Source of the DNA: Lindgomyces ingoldianus
Lineage: Eukaryota > Ascomycota > Dothideomycetes > Pleosporales > Lindgomycetaceae
Assembly: GCF_010093535.1 (NCBI RefSeq)
Contig: NW_022985201.1
Location: 218,051 to 265,529 of the forward strand
DNA: 47,479 nucleotides
Direction: 5' to 3'
Under the pieces are notes generated by a model. It ran no database searches. It saw only the letters and a list, made by a program, of their open reading frames with translations, and was not told the DNA's origin. The position numbers were made by a program, and so were the translations under genes. Positions within the stretch are counted from its first letter, which is position 1; every line of letters starts with the position of its first letter. Below are positions 10,440 to 22,740 of this stretch, piece after piece.

Positions 10440-10772
10440 AAGCCTATCTTACTGTTAGTTTTAAAGGCTCTCTAATTATAATCTATATATAGTTAGTACT
10501 AGGTAAAAAATGCTTTTAAGTTTTTTAAGTCTCTTTTAAAAAGTCTTAAAAGTGCTAGTTATAGTAACTTTTTAGCTATAATACTTTTTATTTATTTATT
10601 TTACAATAAAGACTTACTAGTTTTATTTATAAGTTTCTAATTTATTTTATAAGTTCTAGTTTTATGTCTATAGAGAGCCTTATACTTTCTAATAAAACTA
10701 CGCTAGCTATAGATAAATTGCTAGAAAGGAGTTATAAAGAATTTATACTTTGTTAGAGAGAGTAGTAATTAA
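10440..10772. other. AT-rich spacer between two solo LTRs
   Basis: No gene or recognisable element. The right edge repeats the DNA found immediately left of D1 (ATTTATACTTTGTTAGAGA followed by AGTAGTAATTAA), suggesting both LTRs keep a bit of their element's internal sequence. Confidence 0.4.
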
Positions 10773-11379
10773 TATTATAATCTTTACTTACAGCAATGCA
10801 AGTACTTAGGCCTAAAAGAGTAGAGCAGGAAGAGCGCAGCGTTACTAGGTGTACAGCCTAGTTAATAGCGCAGGGTAGGATAAAAAGAGTAGGGGTAGAA
10901 TAAGCCTAATTATAGTTTACCCCTAGACAGCAGTATAAGGCGCTAGGTTAAATAGTTCTAATAAACAAAAAAGAAGGTATATATAGTATAAGATATACAA
11001 CTAGTATTACAACTCTTTAGAAAGCTAGAATACTACTTAGTCTATATAAAAATAAACTAAACATTAATTACACTTTTTAAAAGCTAATCTTATATCTTAA
11101 TATATACACGTGTAGCTCTAGAGTAATTATTATTAGTTGTAGTAATTATAGTAATTACTTGCGTTTAACTACGCTTACTACGCTTATTGCGTTTAATGCA
11201 GCAGTCTCTATTAGACTAGACACCTGCCTACTAATCTATCTGTTAGCGTTGTCTATTTGTTGTCTATTAGATCACGTGATGCGTCTTTTAGTAGGGTGAT
11301 CTAAGGAGTCCATCCTTGCTTACTTAGACAGTGGGTTATTCTTAGTTAGTAGCTTACAGCCTAATTGTAGGTTGTAACA
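10773..11379. repeat. Solo LTR D2, gypsy-like
   Basis: 607 bp, starting TATTATAATC (mutated from TGTTACAATC) and ending GGTTGTAACA. It is related to D1 through the TATATATAGT / AAGATATACAACTAGTATTACA block. Mutation is strong at the left and weak at the right, where ATCACGTGATGCG survives. No matching 5 bp duplication is seen. Confidence 0.7.
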
Positions 11380-11406
11380 AGAATAAAAATTAGCATGTAT
11401 ATAAGC

Positions 11407-11603
11407 TGTCGCGTATACTAAGAGCCTTGGCTGGGGCTTGGAGCCTGGGACTAGGGCTCAGAGCCTGGGACGCAGCTTAGGATCTAGGGATATTATATTC
11501 TAAAGCTTAGTGTATATGAGGAGAGCCTTTAGCTCTCTTAGATAGAAGAGTTACTTTATCTAATCTTCTAAACAGCTACTGCTAGGCTATTTTATCCTTT
11601 ATA
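11407..11603 (+). repeat. Copia-2 5' LTR
   Basis: TGTCGCGTATACTAAG to TCCTTTATA, 197 bp; direct repeat of 23060-23256. The 3' end shows CCACA to TTATA mutation compared with the other LTR. Contains short repeats of GGAGCCTGGGAC type at 11440-11475. Confidence 0.85.
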
Positions 11604-11967
11604 GTTATAGGCCTAGCGCTTTAAGAACCTAGGATAATTCTTTTTATATAACTATAGCGCTAGTAAAAGCTATTTAAAAGCTTTATTTTTTATTCTTATT
11701 AATCTTTATCACCTTTAAAGCCTATGTTATAGCTAATTAAGATGCTCCTTTTCTAACAGGAGCATACTAGCTTAAGAACTACGTAAGCTAGCCTCTCTAG
11801 TTTATCTAGCTTTAGTTCTATACTCTTAGCAAAAACCTATAAGATATAATTAATCTAGATAGACTAGACGCTCTAAATCCTATAGACAGCGCTCTAAAGA
11901 TGCCTACACTTAAAGTAATTACTACTAAGAACCCTCTAAAGAAGGCTAACATATAGTACTAAACTAA
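11604..11967 (+). other. Copia-2 internal region before B1
   Basis: Decayed leader/gag region. No gag motif can be identified; frames are interrupted. B1 sits in the TA at 11968-11969. Confidence 0.4.
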
Positions 11968-11969
11968 TA

Positions 11970-13101
11970 ACGTACCTAACGGGTTGGCCGGCCACACAGG
12001 TTGGCCGGCCACTTTTGCCAAGCCCTCACTAAACTCTACCTATCTACATAATGCCTTAACAACAACACTAGATTAAATCTTCTAAAGAACGTTAAATACA
12101 GCTTGCTCTTTAGGCTCTTAAATAAAACTTAAAACTCTTCTTATAACACGCTGTAGCTATCTATAATGTCTTTTACACAATACTAAGCAATTAACGCGCT
12201 AGACAGCCTTTATAAGCAGAATGCTGGCCTAAATTAAGGAATCTAACTAAGCTTAAAAAGAAAGTAGTTGTTAAGTACATACTTAAGCTTATTACGCGCA
12301 GATTTCCCCTTAGGCTTATAGCTATAGCTAATATAGCTAATTCCTTGCCTGCAGAGCGCAATCTAGGCTAGGTTAGCTTAAACTAGACTAGTATGTAGGT
12401 TAAGCACTACCCTAAGTTTACAATAAAGTTTAATTATAAGTATAATGATAAAAAAGCGCTCTATAAGAATCTAGAGGTTATCTAGGGCTAGTTTTGCCTA
12501 GTAGCTAACATAAAAGCTAAGTATAGTATCTAGAATAAAAATAGGTATAACTTTAATAAGTTAAGCTTTATAATAGGCTAGATATTAACTAGAGCAGTTA
12601 TTATAGCTTTAGAGAGACAAGAACAGCTAAAGGTAATACAGTAAGGTAATAAAAAGTAGACAACAGTTATTTAGAGCATTAACGTAATAAGGTAGGCTAT
12701 AAGATTATAAAGCTTTAAGTAGCAAATAAGGCTGCTACGCAACGTAGACTGTATAAAAGAAAGCAGATTTAGGCAGAAAAGACTTTAATAGTTAAGAATA
12801 GAGCTTATCTAACTGCTTTAAAGGAGTTTAGAGCGTGTAGTAATAAGAAGAAGCTAAAGACGCAGGTGCGCGCTAAAGAAGGTAAGCTAAGTTAAATGCA
12901 ATGCAGGCAGTGTAATTAGACTAGGCATAACTTGCGTATGTGTAAGTAAGTAGTAAAAGTAGACTCTAAATAATATCTTATGTTGTATTACTTTATACAG
13001 GGCTAAAGTGGGCTGTTTTGCAAGAGAATAGGGTAGTTTTAGTAGGGGCTTGGCAAAAGTGGCCGGCTAACCCGTGTGGCCAGCCAACCCGTTAGGTACG
13101 T
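11970..13101 (+). mobile_element. B1: internally deleted pogo/Fot1-like element
   Basis: 1132 bp with ends ACGTACCTAACGGG and complement, TSD TA (11968-11969, 13102-13103). Just inside the left end are two copies of a GGTTGGCCGGCCACAC-type unit, probably transposase-binding repeats. The right part encodes on the plus strand the C-terminal zinc knuckle, CRQCN.TRHNLRMCK (about 12902-12946, one TAG), typical of fungal pogo transposases. The size is 730 bp short of the 1.86 kb copies, so the catalytic core is partly deleted. Confidence 0.85.
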
Positions 13102-13103
13102 TA

Positions 13104-14980
13104 TTACTAAGTACTAAGCTTAATTAAGCAACTAGGCTTCCTACACAACACATCTTTAGATAATTTAGAACTAGGTTAATGCAACTATTATACTAAAGCT
13201 CTTAAAACCTATAATAATGCAGCTTATATTAGAGAACTAATCTACTTTATAAGCACTTATATAAGCTTTAAAATAAAAGCTAGCACTAATAAACATAAGC
13301 ATAAAAAATCTTATATAAGTAAAGTATAAAGTTTACTTTACTAAGGTAAAGCATAGCACTATAACTTTAGAAGCTTAGTACTAGCAGTAGCACTTCTTAT
13401 ACACTAAGGTAAGAACCTATAAGATTCTTAACATAGAAGGCTAGCTAGCTGCATAAGACTTTCTAGACGCCCTAGCTTTAAAGCTTGCACTAGACTAGGC
13501 GCGCTTTATGCACTAAAGGGTTATAAAGGCTAGCGCACTTAGTATAGAACCTTTAATAATTTAGAAAATTAGTAAGATTTTCTTAATAATGCTTTAAAAG
13601 CACTTTTTATATATAAGTAACTAAGACATAGGTATATTTATAACACTTAGTTAATAATTAGACAATAATTTAGCCTAATTTATTTTAGCCTAATTAGGCT
13701 ACTTATGCTTATATAAAGCTTTAGAGTAATCCTATTATCTATAAAAAGCAGCAGACTGTAAAGACTTTATATTAGCAGTTACTAAAAAGCTAAAAAAGCT
13801 TAGTAAAACTACACACTAGAAATTTTTTAAAAGGCTTAAGTAAACGCAGCATAAGAAAGTAAAACCTATACTACTTAAAAAAGGCTGTGTAATTTTAGAT
13901 AGAGCTTTCTCTACTTTAAAAGCTATTAAAGAATTAGATAAACTAGTATTCTTTAAAAGCATTATTACTATACTTATTAACCTAGCGCTTTTAGTAAAAC
14001 TAAAAATATACATAACTATAGATTTTAACACTTATTTACTTTTTATAAGCATAATTCTAGACAATAAAAGTGCTATATACTTAGTAAATAGTATAAAGCT
14101 ACTTATACTTAAGTTATTTAAAAAAGCTTAAAGTTTATATATAGTAAAAGCTAGCACCTAGTTATTTCTAATTTAGAGAATAAAAACTAAAAAGCTTAGA
14201 AAAGTATTAAAAAAAGTATAAAAAAAGCACATAAAAGATCTTACACTATAAAAAGTAGTTATAGTAAAAAGATTTTATATTAAGATTATCTTAAAAGCTT
14301 ATTTAAAAGAAAAAGAACTATAGTATTTAAAACTTAACTATACACTATACATAGGCACACTAGAAAAAAATAAGGTACTTATAACACTTTACTAAAAACA
14401 TAACCTTATGTTTATTAAATATAAAGCTATTTTTTTTTACCTACTAGTGTAAAGTGTGCTTTTAAATTACTAACACTTATAAACTATATTTTTACACTTA
14501 GACTTAAAAAAGCTTTAGCATATGTATATAAAACACCTAGGCTTTAAAGCTTTATAGGCTTTAGTTAAAAGCATAAAAAACATATAAATAATAAGTATAA
14601 AGTAAGTACACTATAAGCACTGCGTAATAACCTACACTAAGCAGATTATATTAAGAAGACTAAAAATGTAAGCTTTCTACTTATTTTAGAAAATTACATA
14701 AGATATATTTAATATGCTATTAGGGCGCAGCAGAGCTCTATAAATAATAATTATTAAAAATAAATATAGCAGTAAAAGTTTTTTATACTTTTTTTAAGTA
14801 AAAACACTTTTAGAAATTTAAAAAGTAATAAAGAACTTTAAAAGTATAGTGTTTAATTAATATAAGCTTTAGATTAGTAAAATATAGTAAGATAATAATA
14901 CTACTATGCTCTCTTAGCATAAAAAGTTAAAGTATAAGCTTTAAGTAAAAAAATTTAGCATTAATATTAAAAGCTTTTTA
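13104..14980 (+). pseudogene. Copia-2 gag/protease/GAG-pre-integrase remnant
   Basis: Plus-strand translation with stops read through gives, at 13860-14450, a block like the copia protease to pre-integrase linker, and at about 14500-14560 LWHMYIKHLGFKAL, matching the LWHRR.GHLG.DAL motif of the GAG-pre-integrase domain. Further on, DIFNMLLGRS fits the integrase start region. Many TAG/TAA, no functional frame. The minus-strand 71 aa open frame at 13816-14031 is a shadow of this. Confidence 0.6.
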
Positions 14981-14985
14981 CTATA

Positions 14986-15200
14986 TGTAACGGTGCTGCT
15001 TGTTAAGCTCCGCTGCTAGTCACATGATCTCGCTAAGGGTTAAGCGAGCGCGCTAGCGCCTTGGCGCTGCGCAAGCTTTTCTCTCGCGAAAACCCTTCGC
15101 CTCCTTCACTCCCCATCCTAGTTTAGCTGAAATAGAGCCGACCTACTCTACCTTGCTTCCCCAGCTCCATACAGTAGTAGAGACAGTGCTTGTCGTCACA
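14986..15200. repeat. Young solo LTR, 215 bp
   Basis: TGTAACGGTGCTGC to TGTCGTCACA, flanked by CTATA at 14981-14985 and 15201-15205. It is GC-rich and un-mutated inside heavily mutated copia-2, so it either arrived after mutation stopped or is too short to be targeted. Contains TCACATGATC and CTCGCGAAAACCC. No internal element remains. Confidence 0.85.
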
Positions 15201-15205
15201 CTATA

Positions 15206-17361
15206 CACTTATAAGCCAAATAAAGCTATAAAAAGAGCTAGATAAGAAATAATTATAAAGTCTATTAAAATAAAAAGCAGCGTAGGACTCTTTAAAAAGC
15301 TCTAGCTAGAAGTAGTAGACGCAGCAACATAGCTGTATAATATAAGCCTATTGCATATATATAACTTACACTTACTAAATAAAGTCTTAGACGCGTAGTT
15401 TACTAACTACTTTAGATACTATAAGCTAAAGTAAGTAAAAAGTGCTATAGCTAATCTAAAGCTTAATTAGAGTAAGACCTATACATATAGCTATTATGCT
15501 TACCTACTTAACAGAGAGTAAGCAGCTAGGCGTTAGAAGTAAAGCTTTAAAGTAACATTATAGAGCTATATAAAATATTTTATAAGCTATAAAGCCTTAA
15601 ATATTTATAAAATATAAGTTTTATTACTTAACTAGGTAATTACTATAAAAAAACATAGCTTTTAATAAGACACACTTTTATAAAAATAAAAGTAATAAAC
15701 TAATTTTTTAAAAAAAAGCTTTTAAAATTCTTAAAATTCTTAATAAGTAAAGTAAGATTTAGAATATAAAAAAAGCTTTTAAGCTTCTACTTTAAAAGTT
15801 AAATAAGTAGTAAAGTAATATACTAAATTAGAAGCCTTAAAAGTGTAAGCTTAAAAGTGCAAAAACTAAAAAGCTTATTAAAACTTAAGCTACCTAGCTA
15901 GAAAATTAGTACTTAAAGGTAAAAGTAACTATGTAGGTAATAAGTATAATAAGTAAGTTACTAAGAATTTATATAGTTTCTAATAAAGATATAGCACTTA
16001 TTACTCTAGAGCTAACTCCTAAGCTAGAGCTTACAGATAGCTCTATAACACGCTCTATATAAGGTAGGCATAAGCATACTAGTAATTCTTAAGAAGTGCA
16101 CTTAACTAAAAAAGTAAATTTACTAAGCTTATTAAGTTAAATAGCTAACTTACTAGTTAAAAAATTAACTTTTACTTTTTACACTAAAATATTATCTTTT
16201 ATAGCTCTAGTTAAAGTAAGTAAGGCACTTTGTAAACATGCATATAATAAAAAAAGCTAGGGACTAGCTACATATATAAGCTAAAGAATATAAAGGTAAG
16301 ATCTTAATAACCTAGGTAAGCCTAGAGGTGCAGAAAGCAGAGGTATATATATAACACTTTTAAAAAGAAGTAGTATATGCATTACTCTTGTTAATTTAGA
16401 GCACCTTTAAATAAACTTTTTTAAAGCATTTATTACTTATAATAATAAAGTGCTTAAAACACTTTATATAGTGTCTTTTATAGCTGCTTTCTTTAAGTAG
16501 CCTTAACTAAGAGCTTATAAGCTTTTAAAGAAACTTTTAAAATAAAATCTTTTATATAAATACTTATATAAAGATCTTTTTAAAATTATAGCATAAAAAA
16601 ATAGCTACTCTACTTAAAAAAAGCACTTAAAAAATTTATATAAAGTAAAGCAACATCTAAGCTACTCTTACTAAAGTAAGTCTTTATATTTAAATTTAAC
16701 TAAAATAAGTATTTTACTAAATGTAAAGCTTATATATATATAGTAATCTTTAAAGTAAAAACTTGCTTTAGTTAACCTATGCTACTACTCTTACAGCTAG
16801 ATTTTTTTAAATAGTAATAGTAATAGCAACGTAATTTAACCTAGAGATTAGGTAAAATAATATTATAAGCGCGTTTCTAAACACGCACTATAAAGGTAAG
16901 CTAGAAGTAACATATAAGCTTTTAAAAAGCTTTACAAAGCCTAGCATATGCGTTAAGCTTTTATAAGCCTTATATAAACTGCGTAACTTACTAATTTTAT
17001 AGTACTAAAAGCTTTTATAGGCTTTTTAAAAGCTTAAGCTTATTTTATTTAAAAAGAAACTATACTTATTTTTTAACTATAATTACTATATTTTACTTCT
17101 TTTTTATGTAGACAACATACTTTATATTTATTACTATAATAATAAGTTAAAAGCTTACTAATTAATTAGTGTAATTAAGAAAATGTATAAGCTAAAAAAT
17201 TAAAAGCTATATAAATCGTTTTTAGAGATTAAAATAATTAAAAATAAAAAGGCTAGAATAATCTAGCTAGTACATAACATATATATTAAGAAAGTAGTAA
17301 AAAAGTTTAACTTTATAAAAAGCACACTTTTCTTAAAGACTTTTTTACTATTAAAAGAGCT
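15206..17361 (+). pseudogene. Copia-2 pol remnant: integrase C-terminus and reverse transcriptase
   Basis: Around 15290-15530 the copia integrase pattern is visible (RARKEIIIKSI, LWLEVVDAATWLYN, WSKTYTYSYYAYLLNRE). Around 16900-17340 the reverse transcriptase follows, with LYKLRNLL and the catalytic FYVDNIL (about 17099-17120), the second aspartate of YVDD changed to asparagine, then FLEIKII. B2 interrupts the gene at TA 17362-17363. Confidence 0.75.
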
Positions 17362-17363
17362 TA

Positions 17364-19225
17364 ACGTACCTAACGGGTTGGCTGGCCACACAGGTTGGCC
17401 AGCCACTTTAGCTAAGCCCCTACTAAAACTACCCTATTCTAGCGCAAAACAGCCTACTTTAGCCCTATATAGAGTAATATAACATAAGATATTATTTAGA
17501 GTCTACTTTTACTACTTACTTACATGTATGTAAGTTATGCCTAGTTTAATTACACTACTTATATTACCTTTAACTTAGCTTACCTTCTTTAGCGCGCACC
17601 TGTGTCTTTAGCTTCTTCTTATTACTACGCGCTTTAAACTCCTTTAGAGCAGTTAAACAAGCCTTATCCTTAACTATTAAGGTCTTTTTTGCCTAAATCT
17701 ACTTTTTTTTTATGTAATTTATGTTATGTAGTAGCTTTATTTACTACTTAAAGCTTTATAATCTTCTTTTACACTAACACTAGCTTATGCGTAATAATTA
17801 CTGCCCTTTTTAAAACTTTTTTAAAAGCTTTTACTATAGACATTAGTAAGCTATTTATATGCCTCTAAATTTTTACTTTTATAAGTATTAATTATAACCT
17901 AGATTTAAAAGTATTGCTTAGAGTTTATAACTGCTAGAGCTTATTATTAATAAGTAGTAGTAGTAATAAAGTACATAACTAGATGTTAAAGGCTATTTTA
18001 ACCTATTCTAGGTTAAATAGAACTAAGCTAGCGCTTTAAAACTCTTTTTAAATATTACTAGAAGTAATTACTACATTATAAGCGTGTATAAAGCATAGTA
18101 GGAACTTAAGTTTTATAATATAAGTAATCTAGTTATATATAAAATCTTTAGCTTAGCGCTTATACACTTTTTTTAAAGAAGTAAAACAACTTACATTAAA
18201 AAGCTATAAAAGGTGTAATAAGTGTAAAAGCATATAAATAGTAATAATTTTATTCTTTTTATAGTACTACTAGAAATTAAGTAAGTTATAGCTTTATAGC
18301 TATTAATAATAAAAAGCTAATAAGTGCTTATAACTTTTTTTTATATACTTATTAAAGTGCTTTAACTACTACAGCCTAAGCTTATTTATTGTCTAGCTGT
18401 TCTTAGAGACTGTAATAACCTAGTTCTAAAGTAGATTCTTCTTCTTATACTAGGTAAAGAGGTAATAGTAGCCCTTAAAAATAATAAAAAGTAAAATAGC
18501 CTACTTTATTATGTTAATGCTTTAAATAACTATTATTTACTTTCTATTACTTTACTATATTACCTTTAGCTATTTTTATTTTTTTAAAGCTATAATAACT
18601 ACTCTAGTTAATATCTAGCCTATTATAAAGCTTAACTTATTAAAGTTATACATGTTTTTATTCTAAATACTATACTTAGCTTTTATGTTAGCTACTAGGC
18701 AAAACTAGCTTTAGATAACCTTTAGATTCTTATAAAGCGCTCTTTTATAATTATACTTATAATTAAACTTTATAATAAACTTAAGGCAGTGCTTAACTTA
18801 TATACTAGGCTAGTTTAAGCTAACCTAGCCTAGATTACACTCTGCGCACAAGAAATTAGCTATATTAGCTATAGCTGTAAGCCTAAAAGAAAATCTGTGT
18901 GTAATAAGCTTAGGTATGTACTTAATAACTACTTTTTTTTAAGCTTAGTTAGATTTCTTAATTTAAGCTAGTATTCTACTTATAAAGGCTGTCTAGCGCG
19001 TTAATTACTTAGTGTTATATAAAAGATATTATAGATAGCTGTAGCGTGTTATAAAAAAAGTTTTAAGTCTTATTTAAAAGCCTAAAGAGTAAGCTGTATC
19101 TAACATTTTTTAGAAAATTTAATCTAGTGTTATTATTAAGGCATTATGTAGATAGGTAGAGTGTAGTAGGGGCTTAGCAAAAGTGGCTAGCTAACCTGTG
19201 TGGCTAGCCAACCTGTTAGGTACGT
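17364..19225 (-). mobile_element. B2: full-size pogo/Fot1-like element
   Basis: 1862 bp, ends ACGTACCTAACGGG / CCTGTTAGGTACGT, TSD TA (17362-17363, 19226-19227). The transposase remnant is on the minus strand: the zinc-knuckle end lies near 17500-17560, the amino-terminal arm near 18600-19150. Copies of the same family (B4) retain the pogo-like order of a DDE C-terminal region, a coiled basic tail and CX2CX4HX4C. All frames are stopped. The sub-terminal GGTTGGCYGGCC unit occurs twice at each end. Confidence 0.85.
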
Positions 19226-19227
19226 TA

Positions 19228-19531
19228 TAAGTAACTAGGAATTAGTAATAAAGTATAAAATTAAAGAATACTAAGAGCGCATAGAATTAACACTTTACAC
19301 TATAATTATAGTGCACCCTAACATAGCGTTTACAGCATCCTAGCTCTCTTACTACTTAATAAACTTAAGAATGTAGCGCTTTTAGGCAGTAAACTAAGTA
19401 ATTATGTACCTATACTGCATAAGGCATATAAGTATACAGTATGGAGCACTAGAAGGTGCATAACTTATTATGTATAAAGACACATCTTTTACTAATTACG
19501 TAAAGACTAGATAATTATTCTATAAATATAT
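19228..19531 (+). pseudogene. Copia-2 RNase H remnant, first part
   Basis: Continues the reverse transcriptase after B2: IIIVHPNIAFTAS, then VIMYLYCIRHISIQYGALEGA and KDTSFTNYVKT, matching the copia IT.RPDIAFA..RLS and VI.YLY.TR..GIQYG patterns. A2 inserts in the TA at 19532-19533. Confidence 0.7.
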
Positions 19532-19533
19532 TA

Positions 19534-21399
19534 ACGTACTTCATAGGCAAGTCGCTCACACACCTGAGTCGCTCACTTTTGCCAAGACCCCACCCTAACA
19601 AACTCTATTATAGCCCATAACAACCCGCTCTAGCACTATATAGTATAGTACAGCCTAGAATATTATTTAAATACTACTTCTGCTTCTTGCTTACACATTC
19701 GCGCGTTATGCCTAGTCTAATTGCACTGTCTGCAGCGCCTTTAGAATAGCTTACCTACTTTAGCTTGCACCTGCTTCTTTGCCTTTTTCCTATTACTGCG
19801 CGCTTTAAACTCTTTTAGAGCTGTTAAGCGCAGGCTTTTCTAAATTATTAAGGTCTTTTCTACCTTAGTCTGCTTTTTTTTATGTAATTTATGTTATGTA
19901 GCAGCCTTATTAGCTGCTTAAAGCTTAGTAATTTCCTATTACACTAACACTAGCTTATGTGTAATTATTGCTGCCCTTTTTAAGACCTTCTTAAACGCCT
20001 TAACTATAAAAGTTAGTAAACTATTTATATGCTTCTAAATCCTTATTTTTATAAGCATTAATTATAACCTAAGTTTTAAGGTATTACTTAGGGTTTACAA
20101 CTGCTAGGGCTTATTATATACAGGTAGTAGTAGTAATAGAGTGCGCAACTTTACATTAAGGCCTATTATAACCTATTATAGGTTAAAAGGAACTAATCTA
20201 GCGCCTTAGAACTCTTCTTAAATATTACTAAAAGTAATTATAGCATTATAGGCTGCTTTAAAGCATAGTAAGAACTTTATTTTTATAATATAAGTAATCT
20301 AGTTGCGCATAAAGTTTTTAGCTTAGCGCCTATACACCTTCTTTAAAAGAGTAAAACAACCTACATTAAGTAGCTATAAAAGGTGCAATAAGTAAAAAAG
20401 TATATAAATAGTAATAATTTTATTATCTTTATAGTATTACTAGAAATAAAGCAAGTTGTAGCTTTTATAGCTGTTAATAACTAGCAGATAGTAGCTGCTA
20501 ATAGTACACTTCTTTATATGCACATTAAAGTGCTTTAACTAGTCTAGACTAAGCTAATTAGTAGTCTAGCTACGCTTAAAAATTATAATAACTTAATCCT
20601 AGAGTAAATTTTCCTTTTTATACTAGTTTAAAAAGTAGTTGCCACCCTAGAAGATAATAAAAAGCAGAATAGCCTACTTTTTAGCATTAATGCCCTAGAT
20701 AGCTATTGTCTACTTCTAGTTACTTAGCTAGACTGCTTTTAGCTATCCTTGTCTCTTTAAACTTGTAATAACTGCTCTAGTAGATATCTAGCCTATTATA
20801 AACCCTATTTTATTAAAGTTGTACGTGTTGTTATTCTAAATGCTATACTTAGCTTTAATATTCTCTATAAGGTTAAACTAGCCTTAAATTATTATAAAAT
20901 TATTATAAAAAGCTCTCTTATAGTTATACTTACGCTTAAACTTTACTTTAAGCTTTAAGTAACACTTAACAAATGTATTAAGCTAGTTTATGCTAACATA
21001 GCTTATATTATGCTTAGTGTGTAAAGAATTAGCTATATTAGCTATAGCTGCTAGCTAGGGGGGAAATCCTTACGCATCTAGCTTAAGTATGTGCTAAATA
21101 ATTACCTGCTCTTTATTATTATCTAGCTTTTATAAGTTAGCTATATAATTAGCTTAGAAAGGTTGTCTAGCACGTTAGTTACTTATTGTCTTTTAAGGGA
21201 CCCTATAGATAGCTGCAGCGTGTTAGTTAGAAAGTGTTATGTCTTATTTAAGAGCCTAGAGCATAAGCTGCATCTAACATTCTTTTAACACATTTAAGTA
21301 GTGTTATTAGGAATGCATTAGTGTAGAAAGAGTAGTGTAGTAGGGTCTTAGCAAAAGTAAGCAACTTAGGTCTGTAAGCAACTCGCCTATAAAGTACGT
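19534..21399 (-). mobile_element. A2: full-size family A pogo/Fot1-like element
   Basis: 1866 bp, left end ACGTACTTCATAGGCAAG, right end complementary, TSD TA (19532-19533, 21400-21401). It is the only complete non-foldback family A copy. The transposase remnant is on the minus strand and ends with the zinc knuckle CRQCN.TRHNARMCK (about 19693-19737). The left sub-terminal region is little mutated and shows a direct repeat of GAGTCGCTCAC. The right half equals both arms of foldback A1 and A3, identifying which end they duplicated. Confidence 0.85.
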
Positions 21400-21401
21400 T
21401 A

Positions 21402-22020
21402 TCTTACTTTTTAAAAAACTAATTTTATAAAAAGTAGCTCTCTAGCTAATAGTAACTATATTTATAATAAAGGCTAAGCTGCTTACTTTAGTGCATATTA
21501 TAAAAAAATTACTAGCTTTAAAACACTTCTTTAAAAAGCTTACTTTAGAGCTAGGCACACTATAGCAGATCTACTGTAACAACTAGCAGATAATTAGGTT
21601 AGTAGTATAGAAGAACGCCTAGATAACTACCTACTTACACTACATTAATATTTAAAACATATAGCTGCGCTAGAAGTATATAAAGAGATCTTTTAAAGTG
21701 CGCTATATTAAAATAAGTAACATGCTAGTAAATAAACTTATAAAGCACTTACTAAAGTAGTAATTTAAGCCCTTTAAGTAGCTTTTTAACTTTAAAAACA
21801 TGTAAATAAGCTTTTAAAAAAAAGTGTTAATTATTAATAGTAGAGACATCTTTATACTACCTAAAAATAAAAGTTCTATCTACTAGTAGAGACACTCTTT
21901 TATGCTATAAAGTTCAAGTAAGGATTTAATATATAAGATGTGTAAAAATATAGAAAATATAGAAAATTTAAACTATAAAGAGATTAACAAGCTTACTTAA
22001 GAGCTCCTTAGCGCGCTAGC
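21402..22020 (+). pseudogene. Copia-2 RNase H remnant, second part, and 3' end of pol
   Basis: The frame resumes after A2 and includes ADLL.QLADN, EERLDNYLLTLHYYLKH (stop read through) and EVYKEIF, matching the copia RNase H C-terminus (DN..T..L, V..RL.T.LRHVDIH.HWLRE, a GL.K.L block). From about 21800 no coding signal is visible. Confidence 0.6.
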
Positions 22021-22054
22021 AACGCGCTAGGAGCCTAAGGGAAATGTTACCCTG

Positions 22055-22180
22055 CTTCTTCTTCTTCTTCTTCTCCTCCTCCTCCTCTTCTACCTCCTCT
22101 TTCTCTTTTTTTTCCTTCTTCTCTTTCTTTTTCTTTTCTTCTCTTTTTTCTTCTTTTTTTTTTTTCTCTACTACATTTTT
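22055..22180. repeat. Polypyrimidine tract
   Basis: About 125 bases almost entirely C and T, starting with CTTCTTCTTCTTCTTCTTCT and passing through CCTCCTCCTCCTC into T-rich runs. Lies in the 3' non-coding part of copia-2. An imperfect mirror structure is possible; no gene. Confidence 0.8.
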
Positions 22181-22544
22181 TTTAAGCAGAGCTTAAAAAA
22201 CTAGCTAAAGCTAGAACGCAGCCTATAGCCTGCTAGTCTAATTTAGAGTATAACATATAATCTGTATAAAGAATCTTACCTACTTGTCCTTTATAACAAG
22301 CGCTGTAATAAGGCGCTGTGTATACATAATAGTAATAGGGGGACTGTAAATAAGTTAAAAGCTAGATTACTCTACACACTGCTATAAGGCTTATAAGGGC
22401 AGGTAGCTATACCTAGAGAAACAGCGCTAGCAGTGTAAACTATTAGTAGCAGAATTATAGCACTCTTTACTAGAGCGCCCTGCAAGCGCACTCTTTATGC
22501 AGCCTAAACAGGACTACGCGCAGAGCGCACTAGGGGGAGGCCAG
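22181..22544 (+). other. Copia-2 3' non-coding region
   Basis: AT-rich at first, then moderately mutated. No domain is recognisable and no intact frame exceeds chance length. A TGTTACAGTC-like LTR start is absent. Confidence 0.35.
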
Positions 22545-22740
22545 CAGGGAGTTAAGACCGGGCCGGGGAGCGGGCGCCGGCGGGGGGCGGTGGGCGCAGG
22601 GCGACAGGAGGTGGTGGGCGCAGGCTTGCGGGTACGCGCAGGGCGGCGGGGGGTGGTAGACGCAGGGCGGCGTGGGGTAGTAGGCGCGGGCTTGCAGGCA
22701 GAGCAGCCCTGCAGAGCAGCAGCACGCAAGCAAGCAGCTC
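22545..22740. repeat. G-rich imperfect tandem repeat
   Basis: Strongly G-rich plus strand built from variants of GCAGGGCGGCGGGGGGTGGTAGAC, with GGCTTGCGGG inserts. Both strands are open here (up to 115 codons on plus, proline-rich on minus), which is what a stop-free GC-rich repeat gives by itself; I do not call a protein. It is entirely unmutated although RIP-type decay surrounds it. Confidence 0.6.

Noticed and set aside
13816..14031. 71-codon minus-strand frame
   Set aside because: Antisense shadow of the copia-2 pol remnant; TAG/TAA-enriched plus strand leaves the complement open by chance.
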